NCBI GenBank assembly: GCA_020002185.1
Contig: CM034533.1
Span: 54,555,563-54,619,562 of the forward strand
Origin: Paraescarpia echinospica
Taxonomy: Eukaryota; Annelida; Polychaeta; Sabellida; Siboglinidae
Reading direction: 5' to 3'
DNA length: 64,000 nt
The notes beneath the pieces were generated by a model, which was not told where the DNA came from, searched no databases, and was given only the letters and a program-made list of their open reading frames with translations. Of the stretch, positions 1 through 12,730 are shown one piece after another. The translations under genes were made by a program, and so were the position numbers. Every line of letters begins with the position of its first letter. The first letter of the stretch is position 1.

Positions 1-2090
1 ATAAATAGGATTAAAAAGCATCAGATCATCCGCAAACAAGAACATATGAGAGACCTTTATAACATCAAGTAAATCATTTGTGAACACTACAAAGAAAAGA
101 AGGCCAATCACTGATCCTTGTGGTATTCGACTGATTACCTCCTGCCAATTTGAAAATGTGATAATAATATATTTTACTCTTACTCGTTGTGTTCTGTGGG
201 CCAGGAGAGCTGTAATCCAGTTTAAAATGTTCCCTTTTATATCCTAGCTCTGGAGTTTCTCAATGAATCGAATATGTGGAACCTTGTCGAAAGCTTTAAA
301 AAATCATAATATACTATGTCTACGCATCCTCCATTATCCAGTGTTTCAGTCCATGAATCGAGCACTTTTAATACTTTAGAACGGCCCTTGATGAATCCAA
401 ATTGCTTATCGCTCAGCAGGTCATTTCTTTCATGTATTCAGTGGTGGTTCCGTTGACTTTTCTTTCCAATATTTCCCTAGTGCGCTCGTTAAACTGATTG
501 GTCGGTAGTTCTGTGCTTAAGTTTTACACCCTTTCTTATGAATAGCAGATATGTTAGCTTGTTTCCAGTCTGTGGATAGTTTTTTGTTGTGAGTGATGTG
601 TTAAATATGTTTTATAATGGAATGCTGATACTCTTTGCTAATTCGTTTAAGACACGAGGATGGAAGCCTTCAAGTCCTGATTGTTTAAATGTCTTTAGCT
701 TTTTTTAGTTTTAATATGCCACTATCGATGGGTTGATGTTGGAAGATTCCATTGTGTTATACAAATCTCACAGGTTCCTCCGGGATATCTCCTTCTGGTT
801 CTCTCATAATGACCGAGGAGAAGTAATTGGCTAACACCTACCTGAATATTTCCGTTTTTGTCTTCATTTTGCCCTTGCGTGCTGCCAGATTTATTAGAAA
901 TTTTTTTATTTGATTAATTATATCCTTTTCATACAGTTTCTGTGCCTTTCTTGTCAGTCTCCTTACCTAATAGCGCAATCGGCAAAATTCCTCATAAGCT
1001 TGGACATCTTTGGTAAGAAGATATTTCTTCCACAATCTGTTTTTCCTTTTGATTTTAGCTCGGGTTTGAATGAATGGTCGCTTCTTCCTAATGCCGAAGG
1101 AGTCTCGACTGTTGAGATCTCGGTATATTCACTAGTGATTACAAGGTCAAGGAACGATGGTTCGGTTGTACCTTTACCTCTAGTGGGCTCTGTAATATGT
1201 TGCACCAAGTAACAGTCTCGATTTTTAAAATTAATTTAAATTATTTATCTTCAGTACTTGCTGCTGAAGTTGAGATTATTTACTAATCAATCTTTGAGTA
1301 GTTGAAATCTCCAAGTATAGCAGAACATGTGAAAACAATTTCTCACTTATTTTATGTAGTATTTTAAGGTTGTTATTGTTCTCAGTGGTGCTATTAGGGC
1401 TTCTATAAAAAGAGCCTAAGAGAAGTGTATCCTTCCCTTTCAATTTTGAAATGCAAAACAGTGCTTCATTCAACTCAACAACAAACTGGTGTACTTGAAA
1501 TGCCAAAGAATTGTTAGTAAACAAGAATATCCCTCTGTTTTTGCCTTCAGTTATGTTCACAGTTTCCCTATAATACCATTCCAGGTTGTATTCCTGCGTG
1601 GTAAGTTGTCCTTTAAAATGTGTTGGCTTTACTTCTGATATTGATATAACATGTGGTGAAGTTGAGTGTTTTTTATTTTACGTTTTAATTCAGTTAGTTT
1701 TTCTTTTGTCAGTACATCAGGATTTGTATACCATACAGTTATTTCTTCTGTAGTGGCACTTACAGTGCTCGGGTTTGGTTGGTTATTTCGCCCCTATTTT
1801 ACCTTGATTATTTGCCTTTCTCCTGGTCGACCTCATAACAGTTAGACAAATTTTGTTGTCTGTTTCTGTTGTGTTTTTCTCTTGCCTCCTTCTGCAATAG
1901 TCGTCCCTTCTCTCTGTCAACCTTGCTCATGTCATGCTTTATAATCGTTCCACTGAATGGCTCACCTTTGTTTTTCCGTTTATATAGGTCTTTCATTACT
2001 GAAACTTTTCTGTCCTCATCTGGGAAGGATACAAGTAGGGGACGTCTTCTTGTTTCCTTTGTCCCTGTCTCCTTCCCAGGCTAACTCCCT
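1..2090 (-). mobile_element. Decayed non-LTR retrotransposon (LINE), RNA-binding, endonuclease and RT parts
   Basis: Reading the minus strand, the order is that of a CR1/L2-type ORF. A basic segment at about 1808-2085 resembles the RNA-binding region that precedes the endonuclease. Apurinic-type endonuclease pieces follow at 1276-1560 (LGSFYRSPNS) and 963-1208 (ITEPTRGKGT, LDLVITSE, LGRSDHS). RT pieces lie at 1-700, including a variant of the GVPQGS motif near 115-135 (here RIPQGSVIG) and FADD near 20-30. Many stops and frameshifts separate the pieces, so this is a dead copy. The 3' end runs off the left edge of the window. The family assignment rests on motif recognition only. Sequence identity to the other LINEs in the window is not obvious, so it is probably a separate lineage. 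Confidence 0.8.
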
Positions 2091-2548
2091 TGTCTTCTTA
2101 CTTGTACATATAATGTAAACGTTATTAAATTATATATCATTAAATAAGTAAACATATCCAAATATATTAAATACATTTTCGTTGCTTATAGTAACATATA
2201 CATCACTTAAATTGTTTATACTGAGTACATTATATATTTGATTGAATGTCACAAATTTGAGCATGGTTAAGAGGTCCGTCAAATACACATTTTATTAAAC
2301 TCTTCGTTCAATATATAGCAGAATTATTAAAGTATAAGCACTTTTCTCTGGGGTCCCGTAATGAGCGTCATATGTTCTTCAATATATATAAAGCTTTGGA
2401 ATAAACATGCTCAAAACCACCCAAAATGTAATTTAAAATTCTTAGTAACATAAAAAGCATTAGTTGTGCAATAACATCAAAACTTTAAGGAGACCGCCTC
2501 CGGTGTATGCGGTGAAATATGCATAAACGATCCCCGTATGCAATACAC

Positions 2549-2607
2549 ACCCACCCACCCACCCTCCCACCCACACACCCTCCCACCCACACACCCACCC
2601 ACTCACC

Positions 2608-2654
<47 letters not shown>
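2549..2654. repeat. Compound CCCA / CA microsatellite
   Basis: Irregular CCCA, CCCTC and CA units pass into a pure CA run at about 2618-2654. The cysteine/valine-rich frame read from the minus strand is a by-product of the repeat. Confidence 0.95.
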
Positions 2655-2658
<4 letters not shown>

Positions 2659-3248
2659 GGCTGTATTAATGAGGTGACCATAAACCGAGGTTCAACTGTA
2701 ACTATATGACACGTGTGGATGTAGATACTAATTCGTTTAGGCTATATGTTACCATTGTAAATACCGATCACTAACATTATGTACACCGTTTCGTAAGATG
2801 TGTATGTCGAAATCCGGAGTATCAACCTAACTGAAATCCTGAGATGTTGTCCAGTTAGGCAAACTATATGGCATGAATATCCCCTCTATAGACATTACCC
2901 AAGTTGTTGTCCAGCAGTATGCTTAGAATGATTTCTTCCTTAGGTGTTGTCTCTATATCTGCTTTGGTGCGTTTTCTATACTTGATTGCAGAGGCATGTG
3001 TATTGTGCTTAGGTCTCCTGCTGACATCAATGAGTGTCTTGGCTCTCCCTCCCATGAGGGCACTTTTCGCCCCTAGAGAGGAGATGACAATGCATGGTCT
3101 TTCACAAGTCACCTGCACAATGTGACATCGTTCTTCTCCCTTAACCGTTAACATAAAGAGAACGTGGTCTGATAAGGATGCCTTAAGCATTTCTTTTCTG
3201 GGGATGTAGAAAATTGACTGTTACACAAAGTGGAAAGGGACACATGTC

Positions 3249-3263
3249 ACGCACGCACGCACG

Positions 3264-3338
<75 letters not shown>
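3249..3338. repeat. CA microsatellite
   Basis: A GCAC lead-in (about 3249-3262) is followed by an almost unbroken CA run to 3338. The poly-Thr/His frame across it is an artefact. Confidence 0.95.
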
Positions 3339-3340
<2 letters not shown>

Positions 3341-4276
3341 TGTCATTTCAGAAGGTATGGTTGAGTAGTAGTGGGATTATGAGAGCTATCCTTTGGCCTG
3401 TTTGAAATGGCTCGAGGTCAGTGTGTTTGATACAGGACATCTTGTCACAAAGAAGAAAAAGAGTTGACAGGCATTTATACAGCTCTTGCGGCCAGTCATG
3501 CAGGGTCACCCAGAATGGGGAGATGAAGAACAAGGGTGAGTGCTGTTTTGTGGACTTAACCGTCTACAAATGCATCACTAGTGACTATAATGTGCTTGGT
3601 GTGGAACACGTACTCAACATTTTAATGACGCTGTTAAACGGATATTGAGCCAGGTCATAAATGAATAGTAATATGTGGACTTGAAATATACACTTGATAC
3701 ATCTATAACATTATTATATTCGTAGCATAGCTGTATCGATTCGTTATTTACATATAAAATACAAGTTTTGTAAAACTAATAAAATAGCAACACATGTTCA
3801 TGTTTGTGAATATTTAATAAATATAATGATACATGTAGTAAAGCAATAGATAGTGTTCTGCATATACACTCGTCACACTACAAACACACTTTTGGTGACG
3901 AGTCTATCCTCACACTAAATTTCCTCTCAAAGATTCATCGTGTTGTCCAAGGGGATTACTGGGGTCCAAACACCAATAAGTTTCTGAAATGGGGGATTGC
4001 TGTGATTGTTCACATCATGCTCGTCAAGCCATTTCAATTCAACATAATCCATGTACCGGATCGCGCAGGTGGTTTTCAGTTTGAATGCTCTTGAAATTTA
4101 TCTGAGGTTTTAACATTTTTAGTGTATGTACCTGGTTTTCGATCGAAATGCTTTTGAAATACTATACTTTTGAAATATTATGATTCGTTACGTACGACTG
4201 GTGCGGAGACCCCCACACTCATGTAGCGCATCGTCACGCTTACCCACAGACCTCCCTCCGTACTTTATAGATGGCC

Positions 4277-4996
4277 CCTTACATAATGTATACGTATCTA
4301 AATGTGATTTGTGGAAGAGCATCCAAATGTAACATTCCTTACATAATGTATACGTATCTAAATGTGATTTGTGGAAGAGCATCCAAATGTAACATTCCTT
4401 ACATAATGTATACGTATCTAAATGTGATTTGTGGAAGAGCATCCAAATGTAACTTTCCTTACATAATGTATACGTATCTAAATGTGATTTGTGGAAGAGC
4501 ATCCAAATGTAACATTCCTTACATAATGTATACGTATCTAAATGTGATTTGTGGAAGAGCATCCAAATGTAACATTCCTTACATAATGTATACGTATCTA
4601 AATGTGATTTGTGGAAGAGCATCCAAATGTAACATTCCTTACATAATGTATACGTATCTAAATGTGATTTGTGGAAGAGCATCCAAATGTAACATTCCTT
4701 ACATAATGTATACGTATCTAAATGTGATTTGTGGAAGAGCATCCAAATGTAACATTCCTTACATAATGTATACGTATCTAAATGTGATTTGTGGAAGAGC
4801 ATCCAAATGTAACTTTCCTTACATAATGTATACGTATCTAAATGTGATTTGTGGAAGAGCATCCAAATGTAACATTCCTTACATAATGTATACGTATCTA
4901 AATGTGATTTGTGGAAGAGCATCCAAATGTAACATTCCTTACATAATGTATACGTATCTAAATGTGATTTGTGGAAGAGCATCCAAATGTAACTTT
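4277..4996. repeat. Twelve-copy 60-bp tandem minisatellite
   Basis: Twelve consecutive 60-bp units begin CCTTACATAATG and end AACATT or AACTTT. The only variation I can see is one A/T position: units 3, 9 and 12 have T and the rest have A. Because 60 is a multiple of three, a frame free of stops stays open on both strands (plus 4271-5029, minus 4188-5003). Each encodes a 20-residue period such as ...YIWMLFHKSHLDTY... on the minus strand. I see no start context, splice site or related protein, so I treat it as a minisatellite rather than a gene. The near-identity of units implies recent expansion or homogenisation. Confidence 0.95.
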
Positions 4997-5029
4997 CCTT
5001 CACAAGTTCGTTGTATGGACTATATTTGA

Positions 5030-8000
5030 ATTAGTTATTATTTCAACCGTGCCTGCCAGTGGAAAATAAAATTTGAATTCGTCCAATATGTAATGCAAAT
5101 TTGGTTTTCAGTTACACGCGTGGACCGGCAGCTTAATATAACAAGCAAGGATATATCCAATTGGGAGCCTAACACTTAAAAAGTGGGTTTATATGTTTGT
5201 TCAGATAGTTTCAAGTATATATTGTGTTATGTTTCTGTCAAATTATACAAACATACGATATCATCTCTTTTGTGAAAAATAAACACTCGTTTATTAAATT
5301 GCAGAAACGTTTATGTACCATATGACTTTTGCAACAATGCAAGCAATATATCTGTGCTTGAATGCTATTCGAGTATTGTGTTGTAAATGCAGGCATACTA
5401 TGTAATTTGTTTGTTTAAAAACTGTTAGACATCGTTGTTTATGACAATAGTGTTTCAGTGTTGTGTGTGGCAGGTTCGAATCCTGTTCGTGTTCAAGCAT
5501 ACATTACTGGTTGTGCACACACACCTATTCCATTCAGTAACTTCAGCCGTTTACAATAACTCCAACTAAACTAAGTTAATTCCACTTAAACAACTACTGG
5601 AAATAGCACGGCAAATTAGCATGCCACATATAACAAGGCAATGGCAGCTAGGTAGGACGAAAGAAGGTTAAGCAATGACACAGTTGTGGAAACAAGTGTG
5701 GAAGACAAATAACCCAAATGGGACGAAAATGTAGGAATTTGTACATAAATAGAGTTTAAATTCACAGAGAAAACCCATCATCAAGGGTGTATTTCTACCT
5801 AAAGAGGGCATGAATACAACACTTCACCCCCAACATCACCCATTTGTATATATCATAGCACCCCAACATGTGATGTAAATGTTGTCTATGTGCTATGCAA
5901 TAAAAAGATGGCTGGAAGAAAGGAGCCAACTTGCATGGTTTCTAAAGAAAGTCGTCAGTAGGCGACCACATGCTAGTGTTTGACAACTACAACTGTACTC
6001 TAGTATGAGAGGCTGTACTGCTAATACATTTATCTTCTGGGGTGTTTGCTAAGGATGGGTGCAGTATTTGTATGTGTACTGCTGTAATGCAATAGTCAAT
6101 TTTGCAAGTTTTAAATGTAGTTGTTTGCAAAAGTTTGGATAATACCGAACTGTTTTTACCAGATACTTTTGTTGGTTGTACAATTTGAAATGACACGTTT
6201 CATACAGTACGGATGTTAATCACTAAAGTATTTTTCTGGATTTTGAAATATTAATCATGTATATTGCAAGGTATATTGTGTCCTGATGTTATGGTTTCTA
6301 GATTATCAGGGTTTCACTATCATATGAAAACTTGCCATAACAAGTTAACATTTTTTAAATAAATTTATTGACACAGCTATGGCCATGTACACACATGCTG
6401 AATAATACTAGGCATTGGCAATTGGTAGGACAACAATATTTTCAATAAACATGTGTATTAAAACAGGCAATTCTCGTTTTATTTTATCCCATGATCAAAG
6501 GTAATGAGTGACTAGTCTTTTTGTTTTCACTTTTCTAGATTTAAGTACAAATCGGCTTGCTTTTTGCTTAATTAACATAATGCCAGTTCTTGGTGTGTTT
6601 ACCATAAAGGTGTATTATATTCAAAAATTGGTGGCCAGTGACATCTGTACTGTTATTCCCACCATGAGATTTTAAATACAAGTTTCAAGAGACAGTGTTA
6701 CTGAATGTCAAATTTTTCAAACAAGTTCAAGTTAGGGAATAACAAAATAATGTTCTTCTTGAGGAAACATTGTGTTTCTTTATATAAAATAAATAATACA
6801 CAAGTTACTATTGATAGTATTACATACTTGAATCATGTGAACTTTCCTTATTACCACCAATATGGCCAAAAACCCAACATTACCCAGCCAAATGTAGATT
6901 TACACACCATAAAGTGTGTTCATCTTGGAATCAATGAGCATCTAGTTTTCACCAGGTCAGATATCTACAGCTAGATCAGCATGTCGATAAATCTTTAAAT
7001 AATTTACTACGAAAACCTAACGTTTCTTTACCATGTGCTTTTGACATTTTCATTATAACATTATAACATACTGGCATTTAAAAAATAAGGCAACAATGCT
7101 GTATTTTGAATATATATATATCATTAAACCACACATGGTTCATCCAACTCTACAAAACAACAAAAGCATTCACGGGACATGTGAAATGTTGCACATTCTA
7201 ATAAAATACATCACAAGATTTTTTCCCCTACAACTCTGTTTCTGTGTGGAAAAATATTTACTAAGTATTTGGCACATTTGGCATTTGCGCTCAATAAATA
7301 CTTTGTATCAGACCACCACTTCTGTTGGCATGATCTAGTGGTATGATTGCACATAATTACCTTATCGCTCCATCATATTAACATTGCTTTGAGAATTTGC
7401 CCTTCACAATTCAAGGACAACATTTTACTGCTAGAAAATGTGTACACAAAAAAAGTAAAATTACAAAGAATTCATATCTACAGGCTAATGGTACAATTCA
7501 TTCTGACATTAGTTAACCTCCTGTTTTGCATAGACCTGATCTACACATTTCGTATCACCGTAGCTACATACAAGTTTATTGTATCTAGATTATGTTGGCA
7601 ACATCGGTTGTTTCTCTTTGGCTGCCTAAGTCAATATGTACTCTTCAGCATTTCCTATTACAGCATCAGGTCCAGTAGAACCAACCAACCAATACTCGCA
7701 CATCTCCCTTCCTGCTGCACAGGCATTCATCTTCAAGACATTTTGTTAGTCACTTCTCACGATTTTTGATACTTAATAATTTCATCAGTCATATAATAGT
7801 TAATAATTTTTATCATAGACAATTTCCAACAAGATGACAACAAAGCTGTGCTTTTGTTTCAAATATCAACCAGCCGAATATACTTCCTTGCTCTTGTTCT
7901 GTTAATAAGTTTCAAATCAAGTATCAACCAGCCGTGATATATACGGTTACATTTATGTTAATAAAGCCAAAAAATAATGCATTTTGTTTAACAAAAAAAA

Positions 8001-8090
8001 CTGTCTGTAACATTGGCCCCAAAACACAAAGAAACAACAACAATGTAGCAACTGAATGGCCGCAGCAATGAGGGGTGTCCGGACGCCACG
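5030..8090. other. AT-rich non-coding stretch, possible 3' UTR of a minus-strand gene
   Basis: No recognisable coding motif on either strand. A minus-strand AATAAA sits at 6364-6369 and could end the transcript that contains the exon at 8097-8268, but no stop-containing exon linking the two was found. The 140-codon plus-strand frame at 7347-7769 has no recognisable domain. Confidence 0.4.
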
Positions 8091-8096
8091 ACATAC

Positions 8097-8268
8097 CCCG
8101 ACAACATCAGTGGTGAGGTCAAGGGGTCCCTTGCCCTGGGTGTACAGGTTGCTGACACAACCCTCTAGCATCTTCTCGTGCTGACCAAATGTCATGCAGT
8201 CCAGGTTAGGCACGCCGCCTGAAGCATAACAACCACTGTCAACCCTCTGGTAATACTGGCCGAACACG
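8097..8268 (-). CDS. Candidate internal exon of an unidentified cysteine-containing protein
   Basis: On the minus strand an acceptor (TTAATTGTAG, ending at 8269) and a consensus donor (GTATGT at 8091-8096) enclose 172 nt: one base completing a split codon, then 57 open codons. The peptide begins VFGQYYQRVD and contains CYASGG, LDCMTFGQHE and MLEGCVSNLY. It has three cysteines and an extracellular look. I do not recognise the family and found no partner exon with confidence. A LINE fragment begins about 75 bp on the 5' side, so that insertion would be intronic. Frame, length and both splice signals agree, which makes a chance ORF unlikely. Confidence 0.55.
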
Positions 8269-8344
8269 CTACAATTAACCTATCCAGCATGTGACCTGTT
8301 GCCTAGCAAAACCTCCCGTCAAGTCATCAGAAAACAGAGAAAGT

Positions 8345-9460
8345 GAAAGATAACCGGCTATGCCAACCAAATTGGTCAAAGATTATATTGAGGAATTTGT
8401 GCCACTCTTTACGCACATCAGCAATTGCTCCATTGCTGCTGGGGAATTCCCACATGAATGGAAGACTGCACTTGCAGGGCCACTGCTTAAAAAAGCAGGA
8501 CTGGATCCTATTCCAAAAAACTATTGCCCTGTATCGAATCTCCAGTATATCTTTAAATTGACAGAAAGGGCTGTTGTAGACCACCTTTGCTTTCATTCAA
8601 AATGTGGATTTCCTTTGCCACCTTGTCAGTCTGCATATAGAGCTGGACATTCTACTGAAACTGTAATTGTTAAGGTCCAGTCTGACATTATTTTAAAAAT
8701 GGACCAACAGAAGGTCACACAACCGGTTTTATTTTACTTGTCGTCGGCTTTTCATACTATGGACCATGATATTTTGTTTAATATTATGAATTGTTCCTTT
8801 GGTGTATCAGGCAGGACTCTAAATTTGTTTTCATCTTATCTTCAATCAAGGTCACAACGAATTATTTTATTATGTTCAGTGTCTGACCAGTACCGCAAGG
8901 ATCATGCCTCGGTCCTGTGGAATTCACAGAGTATTCTAGCCCTGTTTTTCACATCATTGATCAGCACGGTAAGCTGGGGCATGCGAGAAACTGATACATG
9001 CTCTGGTCCATAGCCATATTGATTAATGTAATGCCCTCCTGATTGGCTTACCAAAGTATCGTATACACAAATTACAAATGGTCCAGAACACTGCAGCAAC
9101 AGTATTGTGTAGAATTGGCAAATAAGACCATATCACTCCAACATTCAAATCACTTTATTGGTTGCCGATCGAATATCGCATTAAATATAAGATATGTTTA
9201 CTGACATTTAATTCACTTCATGGACATGGACCAGAATATATGTTGGAAATGTTGACTCCTAAAAGTGTCCATTGTGGACTCAGATCGCAGGATGATCTAA
9301 CATTAGTTATACCTAGGACAAAGAGGAAAACTCGGGGAGATCGAGCTTTCAAAGTGGCTGCACAAAAATTATGGAACTCACTACCCAAAGATGTGCGCAG
9401 CAATGTTGGTGTTTTTATAAGAGCAAACTGAAGTTGAATCATGTGCTTCTTCATTCGCAC
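8345..9460 (+). mobile_element. Broken LINE fragment (RT plus C-terminal region)
   Basis: The plus-strand frame at 8360-8930 is an RT fragment. It contains GEFPHEWKTALAGPLLKKAG, NYCPVSNLQYIFKLTER, SAYRAGHSTET and a decayed LDLSAAFDTVDH-like stretch (YLSSAFHTMDHDIL). The catalytic FADD block is missing: the copy jumps from about 8930 to a C-terminal region (9162-9431: RIKYKICLLTFNSLHG, RAFKVAAQKLWNSLP) typical of CR1/L2-type LINE 3' ends. The copy is 5'-truncated, internally deleted and inactive. It lies just upstream of the candidate exon at 8097-8268 but on the opposite strand. Confidence 0.8.
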
Positions 9461-9462
9461 CA

Positions 9463-10960
9463 ATGACTGGCCAAGAATCCGATCAAGGCCAAATATCTGA
9501 TCAAGAAGAAAGAACTATTTTTGAAGAGCACGAACTGTCAATACCCAATGAATCATTATACATTATTGGTGAATCCCCACTCTCAAAACGAAATTTATGC
9601 CAGGAATCCTATGCTGCACAAAAGGTGCAAAAATCAAGACACAAGTGATGAAGAAGTTAAATTTAGTTGCACCAGAGAAATGTATCGAATATGAGGAAAC
9701 AGCTACTTCCGGTAAGAAAGACTTTGGTGACATCATGGCACAGTTAAGATAGAAGCGAAAAGATCAAATTATTGCCCGTGATCCCAAAGATTTGGAGCAT
9801 CCAGAAAACAGCAACAGTCTTCAACACATCATACCTCATTGCAAACAGAGCAAAACATTAATGAAAGAGAGAGGCATCATGAGTGATCCAGATCCCAAAC
9901 CAGGAAAAAGCCTATCCTCTGAAACCATCCAGTTGGTGGAAGCATTCTATTCTGAACATCCCACTGGTTCACTACAACCATTGTCTTTCACAACTACGAT
10001 GTAATTCATCAAGACACGAATGTTTTCTGCAAAAATATGTGTCGTGGCTCAAGTAATTTGAATAAATGACTAATGATTACATTTGACAGCCAGGTAATAG
10101 TGGAAATTGAATTAAACAAAATTATGAAAACTGAACGATCAACACTACAAACCATGAAACACAGTGCAGGTGAATTCATCCATAAATTCTGCACACAACT
10201 TGAGATCTTGCAGTGACACGATTTCATAAGCAGATTGCAGTCTTCATATCTAAGAGACACTTGTGAATCACTTCAGCCTGGCCTTTTTCTTGTTGTCTGT
10301 GACTTTGCAGAGAATTACTCTTTCGTCATGCGAGATGAGGCACAATGCTTCCATTGGAATAATGCACAGCCAACACTGCACCCATTTGTTTGCTGCTATC
10401 GTGAAGCTGGTAATGACCGTGTCACATGTTAGTTATGTTGTAATTTCTGACTGTAACATACATGACACCATTGCTGTACACCTATTCCAGAAACACATCA
10501 TCAGCAGCTCTTTGAATTTGCATCAGCCCATATTCCTGCAATCAATTCTACCTTTCGACCACAGAAGAGTACTACAAAGAAACAATTCTTCTTGCAAGCC
10601 GTATACTGAGCGAAAACAATAGCAGGAACACAGAAACTACACTTCTTCAAGCCATTGCCACTTAATCATTTGGAAGTAGCAAAACATTTCACATGTTCCA
10701 CAAGAAGAAAAGAGATTGTGACAGCCCAGTGTGATGGTCTCAGTCTCGTGGATATCAAAGAGTATCTGACGGCCATCTATGACGGACACTGGTGGGTGGC
10801 ATATGTAATGGATGTGATTCCAGCTGACGAACAGGTTAAACTGAACTTCGTCCACATCGACCATCACCATCATATTGCTACCCACGACACAGTATCCAGA
10901 GGACACAGAAAAAGTATATGAGGCCTTGCAAAGAATTTGAATATGTTAAGAGAGAGACTA
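9463..10960 (+). pseudogene. Decayed transposase-like gene (DFAENY / Tudor-like family), copy 1
   Basis: Plus-strand pieces separated by stops and frameshifts line up in one order. The N-terminal region (9463-10000) contains FGDIMAQL, LMKERGIMSD, KPGKSLSSET and VEAFYSEH. Then comes CDFAENYSFVMRDEAQCFHW (about 10300-10360), SYVVISDCNIHDTIAVHLFQ (about 10429-10490), and a C-terminal YDGHWWVAYVMDV segment (10778-10816) resembling a Tudor/chromo-like fold. The same order of motifs occurs in the minus-strand copy at 14811-17405. I recall proteins of this kind as abundant, uncharacterised and intronless in cnidarian, mollusc and amphioxus genomes. The conserved acidic positions suggest a DDE-type enzyme, but that is inference. 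Confidence 0.6.
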
Positions 10961-11504
10961 CAGCATGTGAGTATATACTAATTTCATTATAAGGTACCCT
11001 TTAGCAGCTTGTTACGTGATCTGAAAAAAGGTGAACTAATGAAATTCAATGTTGCATCCACTGATGTATTGACCAAAGGTAAGTCACCCGGGTGTATTCA
11101 ATTTAATGTATCTCTGAACATTATTTTTTGCCCACTCTAATATTTTCAGGAACTCTTCTGCAATAGTATAGGATACTGTACAAAAAAATCGGAGGATACA
11201 TTTTTGGGGTATCTGAGGTCAAATTGTGAAAAATATGTAATTTTTATTGACGTGACATTTTTTATTTTATAAATCCTATTTATGTGCCTATTTATTGGCT
11301 TTCCAATAAATAGCTTTATTAACAGCATAGTTATGGACATCAATGTAATGGTCGGTATGTGAATCGGATCAAAGTTCAGTGACCAAGATCTTCAATAAGA
11401 CTATATATATTTTTTTTTTATTCTCGTGTGAGCCAACAACTGTGCTAAATGTCATCAAAATCAGTCGGGCAATGTTTTGAGTGATTGATTTGTCATGGAA
11501 TGAC

Positions 11505-12515
11505 CCAATGTAAAGAGGCAAACATTATACCGTTATTTAAAAAAGGTTCGAGAAACAAGTCAGAGAACTACAGACCAGTGAATTTAACATCGGTGATTTA
11601 CAAAGTATTAGAAAGACTAATTAAAGATCACATGGTGGATTTTCTTATTAAACGTAACTTCATAAACCCATTTCAACATAGGTTTCTAAAAGCGAGGTCA
11701 CGCTTAACAAATATGTTATGTTTTTGGAAGATATCACGAAGTGGGTGGACGAGGGATCTCCAGTAGATATTATCTACTTAGATTTTAGGAAGCTTTCAAC
11801 AAATCAAAGATCTCTGCTTAAACTAAAGGCCCATGGCATAGTAAATGGTACAACTAACTGGATAGAAAAATTGCCGATTGACAGAATACAACGGGTATAG
11901 GTAGTAGTTGATGGGGAGGCTTCAAACTAGAAATCAGTTTTGAGTGATGTACCATAGGGATCAGTATTGGGACCTATATTATTCTTAAAATATATATCAA
12001 CGATTTGGACGATCATATAACAAGTAAGGTGTTGAAATGTGCAGATGATACAAAAGTGTTTAGAAGGATTAAACAACATTTACAAGATGACCTTGACAGG
12101 TTGATCAAATGGTCTGAAAAGTGGCAAATGTTGTTTAAGTTTTGAGAAGCGATCAGATAGAAGTGTTTAAAATATTGAATGGTCATGAAAATATTGATAT
12201 AATTTTTTTTTCAGTTAAGAAAGATAGAAGGACTAGAGGACACGAAGTTACGTTAGTAAAGGAGCAGTGTAAGTTAGATATAAGAAAGTTCTCATTTTCA
12301 CAAAGGACTGTAAATGAATGGAACAGACTATTTGCTGATTGTGTGGGCGCTAGTAGTGTGAATATGTTTTAAATTAAAATCGACACATACCTCAGAGAGG
12401 CAGGATACACGTAGATGAAAAGGGTTGGACTCTCGATAAGCCAAATGGCTTCCTTGTCTACCTGCCATATAGAGTTAATTCTCTGGGTGGCAATCTTGTT
12501 AAATCTTGTTAAACT
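11505..12515 (+). mobile_element. 5'-truncated CR1-like LINE fragment
   Basis: The RT motif EANIIPLFKKGSRNKSENYR (about 11516-11575) is followed by a decayed palm region (DIIYLDFRKLS, about 11767-11800), a degraded GVPQG block and CADDTKVF near 12040-12060. A C-terminal piece follows at 12142-12372 (GHEVTLVKEQCKLDIRKFSF). It is the same family as the minus-strand element at 19825-22700: the RT motif is nearly identical and both end in the same 3' UTR (GGTGGCAATCTTGTTAAATC). An internal deletion near 12075-12150 and several stops make it inactive. Confidence 0.85.
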
Positions 12516-12730
12516 GGTGGAGTTTTGACTGACAGCGTTTTGAATTATGTGCTTTACACTGATGTAGGTTTTCACGGATGTTCATTTTGATTTATAAGGT
12601 TTTAACTAATGGGATAATGAGTGATGGGATTTTGATTGATCAAAGTGGTTTTGAACTTTGGATTCATGGGGTTTTAACTGCCGTGGGTTTTGACTGATGG
12701 TGTTTTGAGTGATAAGACTTTTTTGGATAA
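12515..12730 (+). repeat. Degenerate GGTTTTGACTGATG-like short repeats
   Basis: About ten imperfect, irregularly spaced relatives of GTTTTGACTGATGGG follow the LINE 3' end directly. Spacing and sequence vary too much for a recent satellite. It may be decay of the terminal microsatellite of the LINE. Confidence 0.6.

Larger units (their letters stand above)
2090..4276. other. AT-rich non-coding stretch with two CA arrays
   Basis: Apart from the two microsatellites listed separately I see no recognisable gene, RNA or transposon here. The open frames at 2864-3190 (minus) and 3421-3648 (plus) show no motif I can name and no flanking splice signals that I trust. Confidence 0.5.

Noticed and set aside
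4277..4996. CRISPR array
   Set aside because: Units are contiguous 60-bp tandem copies with no unique spacers, in a eukaryotic context.
4188..5029. Long frames of 252 and 271 codons on both strands over the 60-bp repeats, as a repetitive protein gene
   Set aside because: Openness follows from a period divisible by three; no start context, splice sites, recognisable domain or third-position-biased variation.
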